From Rhodospirillum sp. (GTDB lineage: Bacteria > Pseudomonadota > Alphaproteobacteria > Dongiales > Dongiaceae), in NCBI GenBank assembly GCA_013822765.1, contig PNKY01000016.1, forward strand, positions 50,056 through 114,055: 64,000 nucleotides of DNA. Direction: 5' to 3'. A program made the translations under genes and the position numbers. The notes under the pieces are model-generated. The model had not been told where the DNA came from. It ran no database searches and worked only from the letters and a program-made list of their open reading frames with translations. Of the stretch, positions 18,228-27,098 are shown piece after piece; within the stretch, counting starts at the first letter, position 1, and each line of letters opens with the position of its first letter.

Positions 18228-19610
18228 TTATGAGTTCCTCAAATACCAGTCATAGTCCAGCTGCGTGACACGGCTGAAAAAACGGCCCTGTTCGGCGCGT
18301 TTGACCGCCACGAACACCCGGTGGAAGTCCGCGCCGAAGTAATCCTTCATCCGGGACGACGCCTCGAACAGCTCGAGCGCCTTGAACCAGTTGTCCGGCA
18401 GCTTGACCCCCATCTCAGCCGCTTTGGCGTACCCGTTGCCCTCGATCGGCGCGCCGGGATCGAGTCGGTGTTTGACGCCGTGATGGACGGCGGCGAGCAG
18501 GGCGGCGACCGCGAGGTAGGGGTTGGCGTCCGCGCCGCACACCCGGTGCTCGATGTGGCGGGTCGGCCCCGGCCCAGCCGGTACGCGGAAGCTGACGGTG
18601 CGGTTGTTGATACCCCAGGTCGGCGCCACCGGCGCATAGGAGTTGGCGCGGAACCGGCGGTAGGAGTTGGCGTTGGGCGCGAACACCGCCATCGAATCCT
18701 CGAGCAACGCCTGCATGCCGCCGACCGCGAACCTGAGCAGGTCGCTGCCTTCCGGCTTCTCGCTGGCAAAGGCATTCTTGCCGTCCTTGTCGGCCAGGCT
18801 GACATGCAGGTGCATGCCGCTGCCGGCGACATCGGAGAACGGTTTCGCCATGAAAGTCGCCTCGACGCCGTGCTGGACTGCGACGCCTTTTACCACGCGC
18901 TTGTACATGACGGCTTCGTCGGTGGCGCGCAGCGCGTCAGGCCGGTGGCGCAGCGTCAGTTCCAGCTGGCCAGGCGCGTATTCCGAGATCGCGGATTCGA
19001 CCGGGATGCCCTGAACGTCGCAGGCGGCATAGAGGTCGCGGAAGAACGGGTCGAAATCGTCCAGCTCACGCAGACCATAGGCCTGGATATCCCAGGGCCG
19101 GTTGCCGGTGACGGGCGATGCCGGCACCCTCAGCTCGCCATCCGGCCCGCGCTCGTGGTCGACCAGGAAGAATTCCAGCTCGCAGGCGACCACCGGCGTC
19201 AGGTCGAATTCCTTGAACCGGTCGATCACGCGCCTGAGGACGTGGCGCGGGTCATAGACGCACGGGCTGCCGTCGAGCTCGTAGACGCTGAGCAGCACCT
19301 GCGCGAAGGTGGGGCCAAGCCATGGTGCGCGCACCAGGGTTCCCGGGATCGGCTTACCGAGGTAGTCGGCATCGCCGTTGGCCCACACCAGGCCGGTTTC
19401 GTCGACATCCTCGCCGGTGATGTCGAGCGCCAGCATGGTGCCGGGCAGGTAGCGCGCGTGCTGATAGATCGGCACCAGGTCGTGACGGCGCAGGTTCTTG
19501 CCGCGCGGCACGCCGCTCTGGTTGGTGAAGGCGATCTGGATGGTGTCGATGTCCGGGTTCTTGGCCAGGAACTCCTCGGCCTCGGCGACATCGGCAACAA
19601 GTGCACTCAT
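18228..19610 (-). CDS. glutamine synthetase family protein (PuuA-like)
   Basis: A 460-residue member of the glutamine synthetase superfamily. The catalytic core shows SEYAPGQLELTLRH, GSGMHLHVSLADKDGKN and the PTRHIEHRVCGADANPY stretch. Length and the N-terminal IDTIQIAFTNQSGVPRGKN resemble gamma-glutamylpolyamine or gamma-glutamylamine synthetases rather than assimilatory GlnA. These ligate glutamate to an amine with ATP. It follows the aminotransferase gene by 22 bases, so the two probably share a catabolic operon for an amine or amino acid. The substrate cannot be named. Confidence 0.88.
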   Translation of the reverse strand: MSALVADVAEAEEFLAKNPDIDTIQIAFTNQSGVPRGKNLRRHDLVPIYQHARYLPGTMLALDITGEDVDETGLVWANGDADYLGKPIPGTLVRAPWLGPTFAQVLLSVYELDGSPCVYDPRHVLRRVIDRFKEFDLTPVVACELEFFLVDHERGPDGELRVPASPVTGNRPWDIQAYGLRELDDFDPFFRDLYAACDVQGIPVESAISEYAPGQLELTLRHRPDALRATDEAVMYKRVVKGVAVQHGVEATFMAKPFSDVAGSGMHLHVSLADKDGKNAFASEKPEGSDLLRFAVGGMQALLEDSMAVFAPNANSYRRFRANSYAPVAPTWGINNRTVSFRVPAGPGPTRHIEHRVCGADANPYLAVAALLAAVHHGVKHRLDPGAPIEGNGYAKAAEMGVKLPDNWFKALELFEASSRMKDYFGADFHRVFVAVKRAEQGRFFSRVTQLDYDWYLRNS

Positions 19611-19632
19611 GATCTTTCCCCTTGGGAGTTCT

Positions 19633-20997
19633 TCAGGCAGCCAGCTCGGCCAGGCAGCCGTCGATGGTCGCGACCAGCCGGTCGACCTGGTCGGCGGTCG
19701 TCGCCGGGCTCACCAGCGTCATGTTGTGGAACGGCGCGATGATCAAGCCGCGGTTGAGCAGATGGAGATGGATCGCCAGCTCGACGCGGTGATGCATCGC
19801 GGCTTGCGCCTCGGTGCCGTTGCGCGGCCGTTCCGGCGCGCACACGAACTCGGCGCGCGCGCCGACATTCGACACGTGCCACGGCAGGTTGCGCGCCTTG
19901 ATCTTCGCTTCGACGCCGCGTGCGAGGCGTTCCGACATCGGCAGCATATGCTCGTACGCGGCCAGCGTAACCACCTGTTCCAGATTGGCACGCATGGCAT
20001 GCAGCGCCATCGCGTTGGCGCTGAGAGTCGTGCCCATCCCGGAATAGCCTGACGGATTTTCCACTTCCGCTTTACGCATGCGCGCTTCGACCTCGGCAGT
20101 GAAGCCGAACACCGAGCAGGGAATGCCTCCGGCGATCGGCTTGCCGACCGTCAGGATGTCCGGCTCCAGTTTATGCGTACGCGTATAGCCGCCGTAGCCG
20201 GTGGAGATGGTATGCGTCTCGTCGATCACCAGCAGCGTGCCGTGCTTGCGCGTGACGTTGCGCAACGCTTCCAGGAAGCCCGGCTGCGGCAGCACCATGC
20301 CGATGTTGGTTAGCGCCGGCTCCGTCAGCACGCACGCGACATCGCCCGGCGCCAGCGCCGCTTCCAGCGCGGCGAGGTCGTTGAACTCCACCACCTTGGT
20401 GAATTGCGTCACGTCGTAGACCTGGCCCAGCAAGCCAGGCCGATGGATCGCCTTGCCGTCTTTCAGGCGCACGAAGGTGTCGTCGACCGCACCGTGATAG
20501 CAGCCGTGAAACACCAGGATCTTGGGCCGCCTGGTGATGGCGCGGCACCAGCGGATCACGAAGCGGTTCGCGTCCGTTGCGGTGGTCGCGGCCTGCCAGT
20601 ACGGTAGCTCGAACATCTTGGCCAACAATTCGCCCACCACCGCCACATCTTCCGTCGGCAGCATGTAGGTGAGGCCGCGCGCCGCTTGCTCCGCGATCGC
20701 GCGCGCGATCGGCTCAGGCGAATGCCCGAACATCGATCCGGTGTCGCCGAAGCAGAAGTCGTCATAGGAATGGCCGTCGACATCCTCGAGGCGCGAGCCC
20801 TTGGCGCCTGCGACATGGATCGGAAAAGGCGTGCCCCAATCCAGCATCCAATGCATCGGAACGCCGTGCGCCCAGTGCGCCTTGGCGCGCTCCGCGAGCT
20901 CTCGGGACTTGGGATGACGCTGAACGAAAAGATCTTTCTCGCGCTGCAACATGGCGTCGACGTTCGCGGACGGAACGCCGGCTTCCAGCTTTCGCAT
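19633..20997 (-). CDS. class III PLP-dependent aminotransferase
   Basis: A 454-residue fold-type I aminotransferase of class III (GSA aminomutase / omega-transaminase group). PLP features: FHGCYHGAVDD, the IDETHTIS aspartate that binds the pyridine nitrogen, and the Schiff-base lysine in LTVGKPIAGG. The ATG at 20997 is chosen because an AGGAG ribosome-binding site precedes it by about 10 bases. Upstream frame residues look non-coding. It leads the glutamine synthetase-like gene and is divergent from a dehydrogenase, suggesting one amine-utilisation locus. Confidence 0.9.
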   Translation of the reverse strand: MRKLEAGVPSANVDAMLQREKDLFVQRHPKSRELAERAKAHWAHGVPMHWMLDWGTPFPIHVAGAKGSRLEDVDGHSYDDFCFGDTGSMFGHSPEPIARAIAEQAARGLTYMLPTEDVAVVGELLAKMFELPYWQAATTATDANRFVIRWCRAITRRPKILVFHGCYHGAVDDTFVRLKDGKAIHRPGLLGQVYDVTQFTKVVEFNDLAALEAALAPGDVACVLTEPALTNIGMVLPQPGFLEALRNVTRKHGTLLVIDETHTISTGYGGYTRTHKLEPDILTVGKPIAGGIPCSVFGFTAEVEARMRKAEVENPSGYSGMGTTLSANAMALHAMRANLEQVVTLAAYEHMLPMSERLARGVEAKIKARNLPWHVSNVGARAEFVCAPERPRNGTEAQAAMHHRVELAIHLHLLNRGLIIAPFHNMTLVSPATTADQVDRLVATIDGCLAELAA

Positions 20998-21068
20998 TTT
21001 GCGGCTACTCCTGGTGATGCGCGCGAGAGTGATACTCGGGCGTGCAGGGAGCAAGCAAGGGGGAGCCG

Positions 21069-21857
21069 ATGAGCGGAGTGCAGGGCCGCGTTGCGTTGGT
21101 CACAGGCGCCGGCAGCCACAACGGGATCGGAATTGCCTGCGCCAAGGCGCTGGCCGCGGCGGGTGCGCGGGTTGCGATCACCTCGACCACCAAGCGCATT
21201 CAGGATCGCCTCGACGACCTGCCTGGCGAAGACGACGCGAAGCTCGCGGTCATCGCCGACTTGACCAAGGCGGCCGATGTGAAGCGCTTGATCGATGAGA
21301 CGAAGCGCAAGCTTGGGGCCATCGACATCCTGGTGAACAATGCGGGCATGGCGCAGATCGGGCGGCGCATGCCGCATGGCCGTGCGCACGAGATGAGCGA
21401 TGCGGAGTTCCAGCATCATCTTGATCTCAACCTGAAGACCTGTTTCGCGATGACGCGCGGCGTGCTGCCGTCGATGATGCGGCGCCGCTACGGCCGCATC
21501 GTCAACATCGCCTCGGTCACCGGGCCGCTGGTGATCAATCCGAAGTCCAGCGGCTACGGCACCGGGAAAGCGGCGATGGTGGGCTACACCCGCGCGGTGG
21601 CGATCGAGGTTGCGAGCAAGGGCATCACCTGCAATGCGGTGGCGCCGGGCTGGATCGCCAGCGGCTCGGCCTCGAAGAAGGAGATCCTCGCCGGTCAGCA
21701 GACGCCGGTCGGTCGCCCCGGCACGCCGGATGAGGTCGCGGCGCTGGCGCTGTTTCTGGCGAGCGAGGAGGCGAGCTACGTGACGGGCCAGATGATGGTG
21801 GTGGATGGCGGCAACACGATCCAGGAGTTCAAAGGCCACCGGGAAGGCTGGTATTAA
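21069..21857 (+). CDS. short-chain dehydrogenase/reductase
   Basis: A 262-residue classical SDR. Cofactor motif TGAGSHNGIG, NNAG at LVNNAGMAQIG, catalytic serine in VNIASVTG and the YGTGK form of the YxxxK motif. The C terminus has the family's GQMMVVDGGNTIQEF. It reduces or oxidises a carbonyl/alcohol with NAD(P). The start is the ATG at 21069, preceded by a GGGGGAG ribosome-binding site. Divergent from the aminotransferase gene over a 71-base gap, it could oxidise the product of the transaminase/ligase pair. Substrate unknown. Confidence 0.92.
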   Translation: MSGVQGRVALVTGAGSHNGIGIACAKALAAAGARVAITSTTKRIQDRLDDLPGEDDAKLAVIADLTKAADVKRLIDETKRKLGAIDILVNNAGMAQIGRRMPHGRAHEMSDAEFQHHLDLNLKTCFAMTRGVLPSMMRRRYGRIVNIASVTGPLVINPKSSGYGTGKAAMVGYTRAVAIEVASKGITCNAVAPGWIASGSASKKEILAGQQTPVGRPGTPDEVAALALFLASEEASYVTGQMMVVDGGNTIQEFKGHREGWY

Positions 21858-21996
21858 CGGGCAGGACCGACCTGCAACACCATCCGGGTGAGCGGGGTTT
21901 ACGCGATTAACCAATTACTTCCGATGACCATATGTTAATCTCCGGATGCCGCGACCCGCTGTCGGCCTTGGGGAATTGCGGGCGAGGATGGGTGGG

Positions 21997-22341
21997 ATGA
22001 GTGAGAAAGAGGGCAAGGATCTCAGGCGCCAGCCGCGCTTTGATTTCGGCGGCACGGCGATGCTTGTGTTCGACGATCCGAGCAAGCGCCGCACCCTGGC
22101 GATCACCAACTACCGCAACATCTCGAAAGCCGGCGCTTGCATCATTACGCCGGACTCGCAGAGCTTCACGGTCGGCGATCATCTGTTCCTGATGCCGGAG
22201 CGCTATCGCAAGAAGCGCGAGGCGGTGGTGGTGGATCTCGGGACCGGCCGGCTGCACTTGCATATTCCGCGCAGCGACGAACTCAGCGACTTCGAATTGG
22301 CCGAAGTGCTGCAGCGCTTGCAGAGCGCCTTGGAGAAGTGA
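21997..22341 (+). CDS. PilZ-domain protein
   Basis: About 114 residues. The c-di-GMP binding signature is present in slightly divergent form: RRQPRF at the N terminus (RxxxR) and NISKAG (the [D/N]xSxxG box) about 33 residues later. The rest is a compact beta-barrel with no other domain. An ATG at 21988 is an alternative start. It is convergent with a second PilZ gene, with the two stop codons 12 bases apart. Confidence 0.75.
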   Translation: MSEKEGKDLRRQPRFDFGGTAMLVFDDPSKRRTLAITNYRNISKAGACIITPDSQSFTVGDHLFLMPERYRKKREAVVVDLGTGRLHLHIPRSDELSDFELAEVLQRLQSALEK

Positions 22342-22353
22342 TCAGGCCCCTGA

Positions 22354-22674
22354 TCAGGCGTTGAAGGCGACTTCCTCGTAGAGCTTGCTGACCACCAGAA
22401 GGCCGCGGAAGCTGACGGCGACATGAGACGGCGTCAGCCGCACGACCGTGCCGATGGTCGGGCCGCAATGCGGCAGGTCCACCGAGATGCGGTCGCCGAC
22501 GCCCAGCCTGCGTTCGGTCTTGAGCAGGGCGCCGCTGGCCGACACATCGACCAGATGGCAGGGGGCGGATGCCCCGTTGATCGTCAGGTGTGCGGGCAGA
22601 TCGACCGCGTAGCGAGGGAAGGCACGCCGATCGGCTTGGTTGGAACGCCGGTCGAAAGATCTGGGGGAGTGCAT
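22354..22674 (-). CDS. PilZ-domain protein
   Basis: A 106-residue single-domain PilZ protein. The motif is canonical: RRAFPRYAVDL (RxxxR) and VDVSASGALL (DxSxxG). Start ATG at 22674; an upstream in-frame extension has poor protein character. Such proteins bind c-di-GMP and act on flagella, polysaccharide or transcription through partners. The diguanylate cyclase at 11 kb is a possible signal source. Confidence 0.85.
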   Translation of the reverse strand: MHSPRSFDRRSNQADRRAFPRYAVDLPAHLTINGASAPCHLVDVSASGALLKTERRLGVGDRISVDLPHCGPTIGTVVRLTPSHVAVSFRGLLVVSKLYEEVAFNA

Positions 22675-22758
22675 GTCCGAGTCCTGTGCCTCTGTCAGGA
22701 ACCCAGTTTGGCGGCAGCATCTTAATAAATCTTTACACGACCTTTGATCTAAGCCCAA

Positions 22759-24186
22759 CTATCTAGGTTTCGACACCGCCTGGTGGTCGGTTAGGTGCTG
22801 GAAACGCAACGCGAGGGCTGCGGTGGCCGCGGTCAGGGCGGCCAGCAAGGCCCAGGTCAGGGCATGTGGTCCTATCCCTTCCCGGTAGCCCCACCAATAA
22901 GCGGCCGGCACCCCGATGAGCCAGAAGCTGACGCCGTAGATGATGGTCGGGAGGAGGGTGTCGGCGCAGCCGCGCAGCGCCCCCATCAGGACGCCCTGCA
23001 GGCTGTCCACCACCACCAGCAAGCTGACCACCCCGGCGAGCACTGGCACGAGAAGCGACAACACGGCAGGGCTATTGGTCAGGAGTCGGGCGGCCCAATC
23101 GGGGAAAATGGCGGTGAGAACGCCAACGACGGCCATCAAGGCGCCGGCCAGGATCACCGCGACCCATCCGGCGTACTGTGCGCCGCGCCAGTCGCCCCGA
23201 CCCACGGCGTTGCCCACCCGCACCGCGGCGGCGGTCGCCAGCCCGATGGTCAGCATATAGACGAAGCTGGTGTAGTTGATCGCCGCATGCATGGTGGCAA
23301 GCGAGGCTTGGCCAAGCCAGCCCGACATGTTGGTGATCATGGCGAAGCACGCGGTTTCGAGCCCGATCGCGGCCGCCAGCGGAAGGCCGAGGCGCAGCAG
23401 GGCGATGAAACCGTCCCATCCTTCGGTGTGGCGGAGCGTGATGCCGTAGCGGTGGCGGTCCACCGTCAGCAGCACCAGCAGCACGGAGCCGATCCCGAGC
23501 CCCCAGCGGACCAGCGCGGTTGCGGTCGCGACCCCCACCGCGCCGCCCTCCGGCAGCCCGAACGCACCTGCGCCGAGAATATAGGCCAGCGCCGCATTCG
23601 CGATGTTTCCCACGAGCATCAGCACCATCGGCGCCACCGGCCGGCTGATGCCCTCCAGGAAATGCGCGCAGGCGATAAAGACCAGGATCCCCGGCATGCC
23701 CCAACCCATGGCGCGCAAGACCGGGCCGCCGCCCTCCGCCACCTCCGCCGGCTGTCCGAGCAAGCCTAGGATGGCCTGGCCGTTGGTCATGATCACCGCA
23801 TAGATCACGCCGAGGATGAGCGCGAGGATGAGGCCCAGGCGCCAGACCTCGCCGCAGGCCTCCGGCTTGCCGGCGCCGTCGAATTGGGCGGACCGCACGA
23901 TGACGCCGATCAGCAGGCCGATGGCGGCGGTCTGCAAGACGGCGAGAGGAATCAGCGCAGCGCCAAACGCTGCCAGCCCCCGATCGGCAAAGGCGAGATG
24001 TCCAACGATCGCGGTGTCGACCGTCAACATCAGCACCATGCCGGCGCGCGACAGCATCACCGGCAGCGCCAGGCTGGCGGTGCGGCTGAGGTGGTGCCAG
24101 AAACCGGTTCCATCCTCCGCACCGTCGAAGACGGGCGGTGCTTGGGTCGCCGATTGTCCGCCCGGCGCGGAAGTTTCGCTTTTCAT
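22759..24186 (-). CDS. MATE-family efflux transporter
   Basis: A 475-residue polytopic membrane protein with about twelve hydrophobic segments and an internal two-fold repeat, as in the MATE (NorM) family that exports cationic drugs and metabolites using Na+ or H+ gradients. Characteristic stretches include VMLSRAGMVLMLTVDTAIVGHLA at the first helix pair (ending in DTAIVGHL) and PVAPMVLMLVGNIANAALAYIL. It is a single gene with an AT-rich upstream region containing TTAACC-like half-sites. Substrate cannot be predicted. Confidence 0.92.
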   Translation of the reverse strand: MKSETSAPGGQSATQAPPVFDGAEDGTGFWHHLSRTASLALPVMLSRAGMVLMLTVDTAIVGHLAFADRGLAAFGAALIPLAVLQTAAIGLLIGVIVRSAQFDGAGKPEACGEVWRLGLILALILGVIYAVIMTNGQAILGLLGQPAEVAEGGGPVLRAMGWGMPGILVFIACAHFLEGISRPVAPMVLMLVGNIANAALAYILGAGAFGLPEGGAVGVATATALVRWGLGIGSVLLVLLTVDRHRYGITLRHTEGWDGFIALLRLGLPLAAAIGLETACFAMITNMSGWLGQASLATMHAAINYTSFVYMLTIGLATAAAVRVGNAVGRGDWRGAQYAGWVAVILAGALMAVVGVLTAIFPDWAARLLTNSPAVLSLLVPVLAGVVSLLVVVDSLQGVLMGALRGCADTLLPTIIYGVSFWLIGVPAAYWWGYREGIGPHALTWALLAALTAATAALALRFQHLTDHQAVSKPR

Positions 24187-24294
24187 ATATGTTGAGGCGG
24201 TGATATGAGGCGTTAGAGGGCTTATTAACCACTACATTCTCAGTATTAAAGGATCATTGGCAAGCCTGCGCGGGCGACCAAAGGACGAACGCAA

Positions 24295-25263
24295 GTGCTG
24301 AAGGCCATGGCGCTGCTAAAGCGGAAACCATCGGACGGAACGCCCAAGGCGCCGTTCAAGCAGCGTTTCCTTGCCTGGTGGGAGGGCGTCGACCCACCGC
24401 CGATGGAGGCGCTGCCACCCCGACCGGTGGTGGAGCGAGCGCCAGAACCGCCGCCGCCGCCGATCAAGCTGGAGCCCTGGGAGAATCCGGCCATCCGGGT
24501 CCGCCACGCGATCTGGGGCGAAGGCTTCCGCGGGCCGGGCGGGGCGCCGTTCGCGCTCGAGCTGGTGAAGCCGTTCGCCATCAACAATTCGATGTCGATC
24601 CTGGACTTCGGCTGCGGCGCCGGCGGTCCGGAGCGCGCCATCGTCAAGGAATTTGACGTCTGGATCACCGGCATCGAGCCCGACCGCATGCAGGTCGAGG
24701 TCGGCAAGCTGCTGTCCTCCAAGGCCGGCCTGGAGCGCAAGGCCGAGATCATCGCCTACGATCCGGAGAACTTCGTGACCCGCTCCGGCGGGTTCGATTG
24801 CATCCTCTCGATCGACACCATGTTCCGCTTCGAATCGCGCGAAGTCATCCTGGCGCGCTTGGAGAACAGCCTGAAGACTCGCGGCCAGCTCACGGTTTGC
24901 GACTATGTGCGGGCCGACAAGACGGCGCCGGATGACCCATCGATCGCGGCGGCGCTCGGCGCCGAGACGCCGGCGCTGTGGACCAAGGGCGAATACGAGA
25001 AGCGCTTCAACGAGCTGAAGTTCGACCTGCGGGTCAGCGAGGACGTCACCGACAAGTTCCGGCTGATGGCCCTGATCGCGCTCGACCAGGTCACCAAGAT
25101 CCCGGAAGGCAAGTCGGTCATCCGCACCTTCCCGGACGCATTCCTGGCCGAAGTCGGCGACTGGGAGCGCAAGCTGAGCGCCATGGAAGCCGGCGCCCTC
25201 AAGGTCTTCCGTTTTTACGGAATCAAGATGGGGAGCGCGTCCTTGATGTCGAACTGGTCATAA
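24295..25263 (+). CDS. SAM-dependent methyltransferase-like protein
   Basis: A 322-residue protein. Residues 1 to about 70 are proline-rich and basic, probably flexible (PPPMEALPPRP, PEPPPPPIKLEPWEN). The rest is a class I methyltransferase fold with motif I LDFGCGAGGPERAI, acidic loop GIEPDRMQVEVG and motif IV region FDCILSIDTMFRFES. The GTG at 24295 follows AAGGACG at about 8 bases; an ATG at 24307 is an alternative. The acceptor substrate is unknown. Confidence 0.78.
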   Translation: MLKAMALLKRKPSDGTPKAPFKQRFLAWWEGVDPPPMEALPPRPVVERAPEPPPPPIKLEPWENPAIRVRHAIWGEGFRGPGGAPFALELVKPFAINNSMSILDFGCGAGGPERAIVKEFDVWITGIEPDRMQVEVGKLLSSKAGLERKAEIIAYDPENFVTRSGGFDCILSIDTMFRFESREVILARLENSLKTRGQLTVCDYVRADKTAPDDPSIAAALGAETPALWTKGEYEKRFNELKFDLRVSEDVTDKFRLMALIALDQVTKIPEGKSVIRTFPDAFLAEVGDWERKLSAMEAGALKVFRFYGIKMGSASLMSNWS

Positions 25264-25304
25264 ATGCAAGCAATTGCAATGTCTTATGCCGATCTGGGCG
25301 TGGG

Positions 25305-25333
25305 TTGACAGGATTCGTGCCGATCTCTATGTT
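25305..25333 (+). promoter_or_regulatory. sigma-70-type promoter for rpmJ
   Basis: TTGACA at 25305-25310, exactly 17 bases, then TATGTT at 25328-25333. The predicted start of transcription lies about 33 bases upstream of the rpmJ ATG. It is the closest match to a housekeeping promoter seen in this window and suits a highly expressed ribosomal gene. Confidence 0.8.
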
Positions 25334-25372
25334 CCGCGCCCGACCCAAAGACCGGAATTCGAGGACCGACCC

Positions 25373-25498
25373 ATGAAGATCATCAATTCGCTGAAGTCGG
25401 CGAAGAAGCGGCACAAGGATTGCCGCATCGTTCGTCGCAAGGGCCGGGTCTATGTGATCAACAAGACCAACCCGCGCTACAAGGCGCGCCAGGGCTAA
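25373..25498 (+). CDS. rpmJ: ribosomal protein bL36
   Basis: A 41-residue protein of the large ribosomal subunit. The basic sequence with KKRHKDCRIVRRKGRVYVIN and the ending NPRYKARQG is typical of the zinc-free (C-minus) bL36 of alphaproteobacteria: only one cysteine (C17) is present, not the four of zinc-binding L36. It stands as a single gene outside the main ribosomal clusters, with its own promoter and a strong terminator. Confidence 0.97.
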   Translation: MKIINSLKSAKKRHKDCRIVRRKGRVYVINKTNPRYKARQG

Positions 25499-25524
25499 GC
25501 CCGGGCTGCACCTTCGGAGTTTCG

Positions 25525-25562
25525 AACCGCGCCGATCGCAAGATCGGCGCGGTTTCGTTTTG
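25525..25562 (+). terminator. strong intrinsic terminator after rpmJ
   Basis: A perfect 13-base stem (AACCGCGCCGATC / GATCGGCGCGGTT) with a GCAA tetraloop, followed by TCGTTTTG. It ends 42 bases before the glycolate oxidase operon and should separate the two transcripts. Confidence 0.9.
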
Positions 25563-25603
25563 GGCGCGCCTGCTCCAATATCGCGGATCGGGAGAGGCGA
25601 CTC

Positions 25604-27094
25604 ATGCTGACCATGCCGGCACCTGACCAGGAGGCGATCGACGACCGCGAGCGGATCGCGGCCGATCTGGCGCGGCTGGTGGCGCCGGCGTCGGTGATCG
25701 CCGCGCCTGCCGCGCTCAGGGCCTATGAAAGCGACGGCCTCACCGCCTATCGCCAACCGCCGTTGGTTGCAGTGCTGCCGGCCAACACGGAGGAAGTGGC
25801 CGCGGTCCTGCGCTATTGCCACCAGCGCAGGCTGAAGGTGGTGCCGCGTGGTTCCGGCACCTCGCTGTCGGGCGGCGCGCTGCCGCTGGCGGACGGCGTG
25901 CTGCTCGGCCTCGGCAAGCTCAACCGCGTGCTGCAAATCGACTACGACAATCGCTGCGCCATCGTGCAACCGGGCGTGCCCAACCTTGCCATCAGCCACG
26001 CGGTCGCCGATCGTGGCTTCTACTACGCGCCGGATCCCTCGAGCCAGATCGCCTGCTCGATCGGCGGCAACGTCGCGGAGAATTCCGGCGGAGTGCATTG
26101 CCTGAAATACGGCCTCACCACCAACAACCTGCTCGGCCTCGAGGTCGTGCTGATCGACGGCGAGGTGATGCGCGTCGGCGGCCGACACTTCGATGCGGCA
26201 GGCTACGACCTGATGGGCATCCTCACCGGATCGGAAGGTTTGCTCGGCGTCGTGACCGAGGTGACCGTGCGGCTGCTGAAGCGGCCACCGACCGCGCGGG
26301 CACTGCTGGCCGGGTTCGCCAGCAACGAAGCCGCAGGCGAAGCGGTCGCTGCCATCATCGCGGCCGGCATCATTCCTGCCGGCATGGAGATGATGGACAA
26401 GCCGGCGGTCGCGGCGGTCGAGGACTTCGTCCATGCCGGCTATCCGCTGGACGTCGAAGCGTTGCTGATCGTCGAGCTCGACGGCACCGCCGCCGAGGTG
26501 GACGAGTTGATGGGCCGCGTGCAGGCGATCGCCCAGGGCAAGGGCGCCAGTTCGCTGCGGGTCAGCCAGTCGGAGCAGGAGCGGCTGAAATTCTGGGCTG
26601 GGCGCAAAGCGGCGTTTCCGGCGGTCGGCCGCATCTCGCCGGACTACTATTGCATGGACGGCACGATCCCGCGCAGCAAGCTGCCGCTGGTTCTGACACG
26701 CATGGCGGAGATGTCTGAGCGCTTCGGTCTCAAGGTCGCCAACGTGTTCCATGCCGGCGACGGCAATCTGCACCCGCTGATTCTCTACGATGCCAACAAG
26801 CCCGGTGAACTTGATACGGCCGAGAGGTTCGGCGGCGAGATCTTGCGACTGTGCGTCGAGGTTGGCGGCGTCTTGACGGGCGAGCATGGCGTCGGCGTCG
26901 AAAAGCGCGACCTGATGCCGGCGATGTTCAGCGAAGTCGACCTCGCACAGCAGATGCGCCTCAAATGCGCGTTCGATGAGCATCAGCTGCTCAATCCCGG
27001 CAAGGTGTTCCCGACGCTCCGTCGCTGCGCGGAGCTGGGTGCGATGCATGTGAGCGGCGGAAAGCTGCCGTTCCCCGATCTGCCGAGGTTCTGA
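25604..27094 (+). CDS. glcD: glycolate oxidase subunit GlcD (FAD-linked oxidase)
   Basis: A 496-residue FAD-linked oxidase of the VAO/GlcD family. FAD-binding motifs: VVPRGSGTSLSGGALPL, IGGNVAENSGGVHCLKYG and the GSEGLLGVVTEV stretch. The C-terminal half has NVFHAGDGNLHPLILYD and GGVLTGEHGVGVEKRDLM, metal/substrate residues conserved in GlcD and D-lactate dehydrogenases. It oxidises glycolate to glyoxylate at the membrane, passing electrons through GlcE/GlcF. It is the first gene of glcD-glcE-orf-glcF-Rieske fusion. D-lactate or another 2-hydroxy acid is an alternative substrate. Confidence 0.94.
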   Translation: MLTMPAPDQEAIDDRERIAADLARLVAPASVIAAPAALRAYESDGLTAYRQPPLVAVLPANTEEVAAVLRYCHQRRLKVVPRGSGTSLSGGALPLADGVLLGLGKLNRVLQIDYDNRCAIVQPGVPNLAISHAVADRGFYYAPDPSSQIACSIGGNVAENSGGVHCLKYGLTTNNLLGLEVVLIDGEVMRVGGRHFDAAGYDLMGILTGSEGLLGVVTEVTVRLLKRPPTARALLAGFASNEAAGEAVAAIIAAGIIPAGMEMMDKPAVAAVEDFVHAGYPLDVEALLIVELDGTAAEVDELMGRVQAIAQGKGASSLRVSQSEQERLKFWAGRKAAFPAVGRISPDYYCMDGTIPRSKLPLVLTRMAEMSERFGLKVANVFHAGDGNLHPLILYDANKPGELDTAERFGGEILRLCVEVGGVLTGEHGVGVEKRDLMPAMFSEVDLAQQMRLKCAFDEHQLLNPGKVFPTLRRCAELGAMHVSGGKLPFPDLPRF

Positions 27095-27098
27095 CTTC

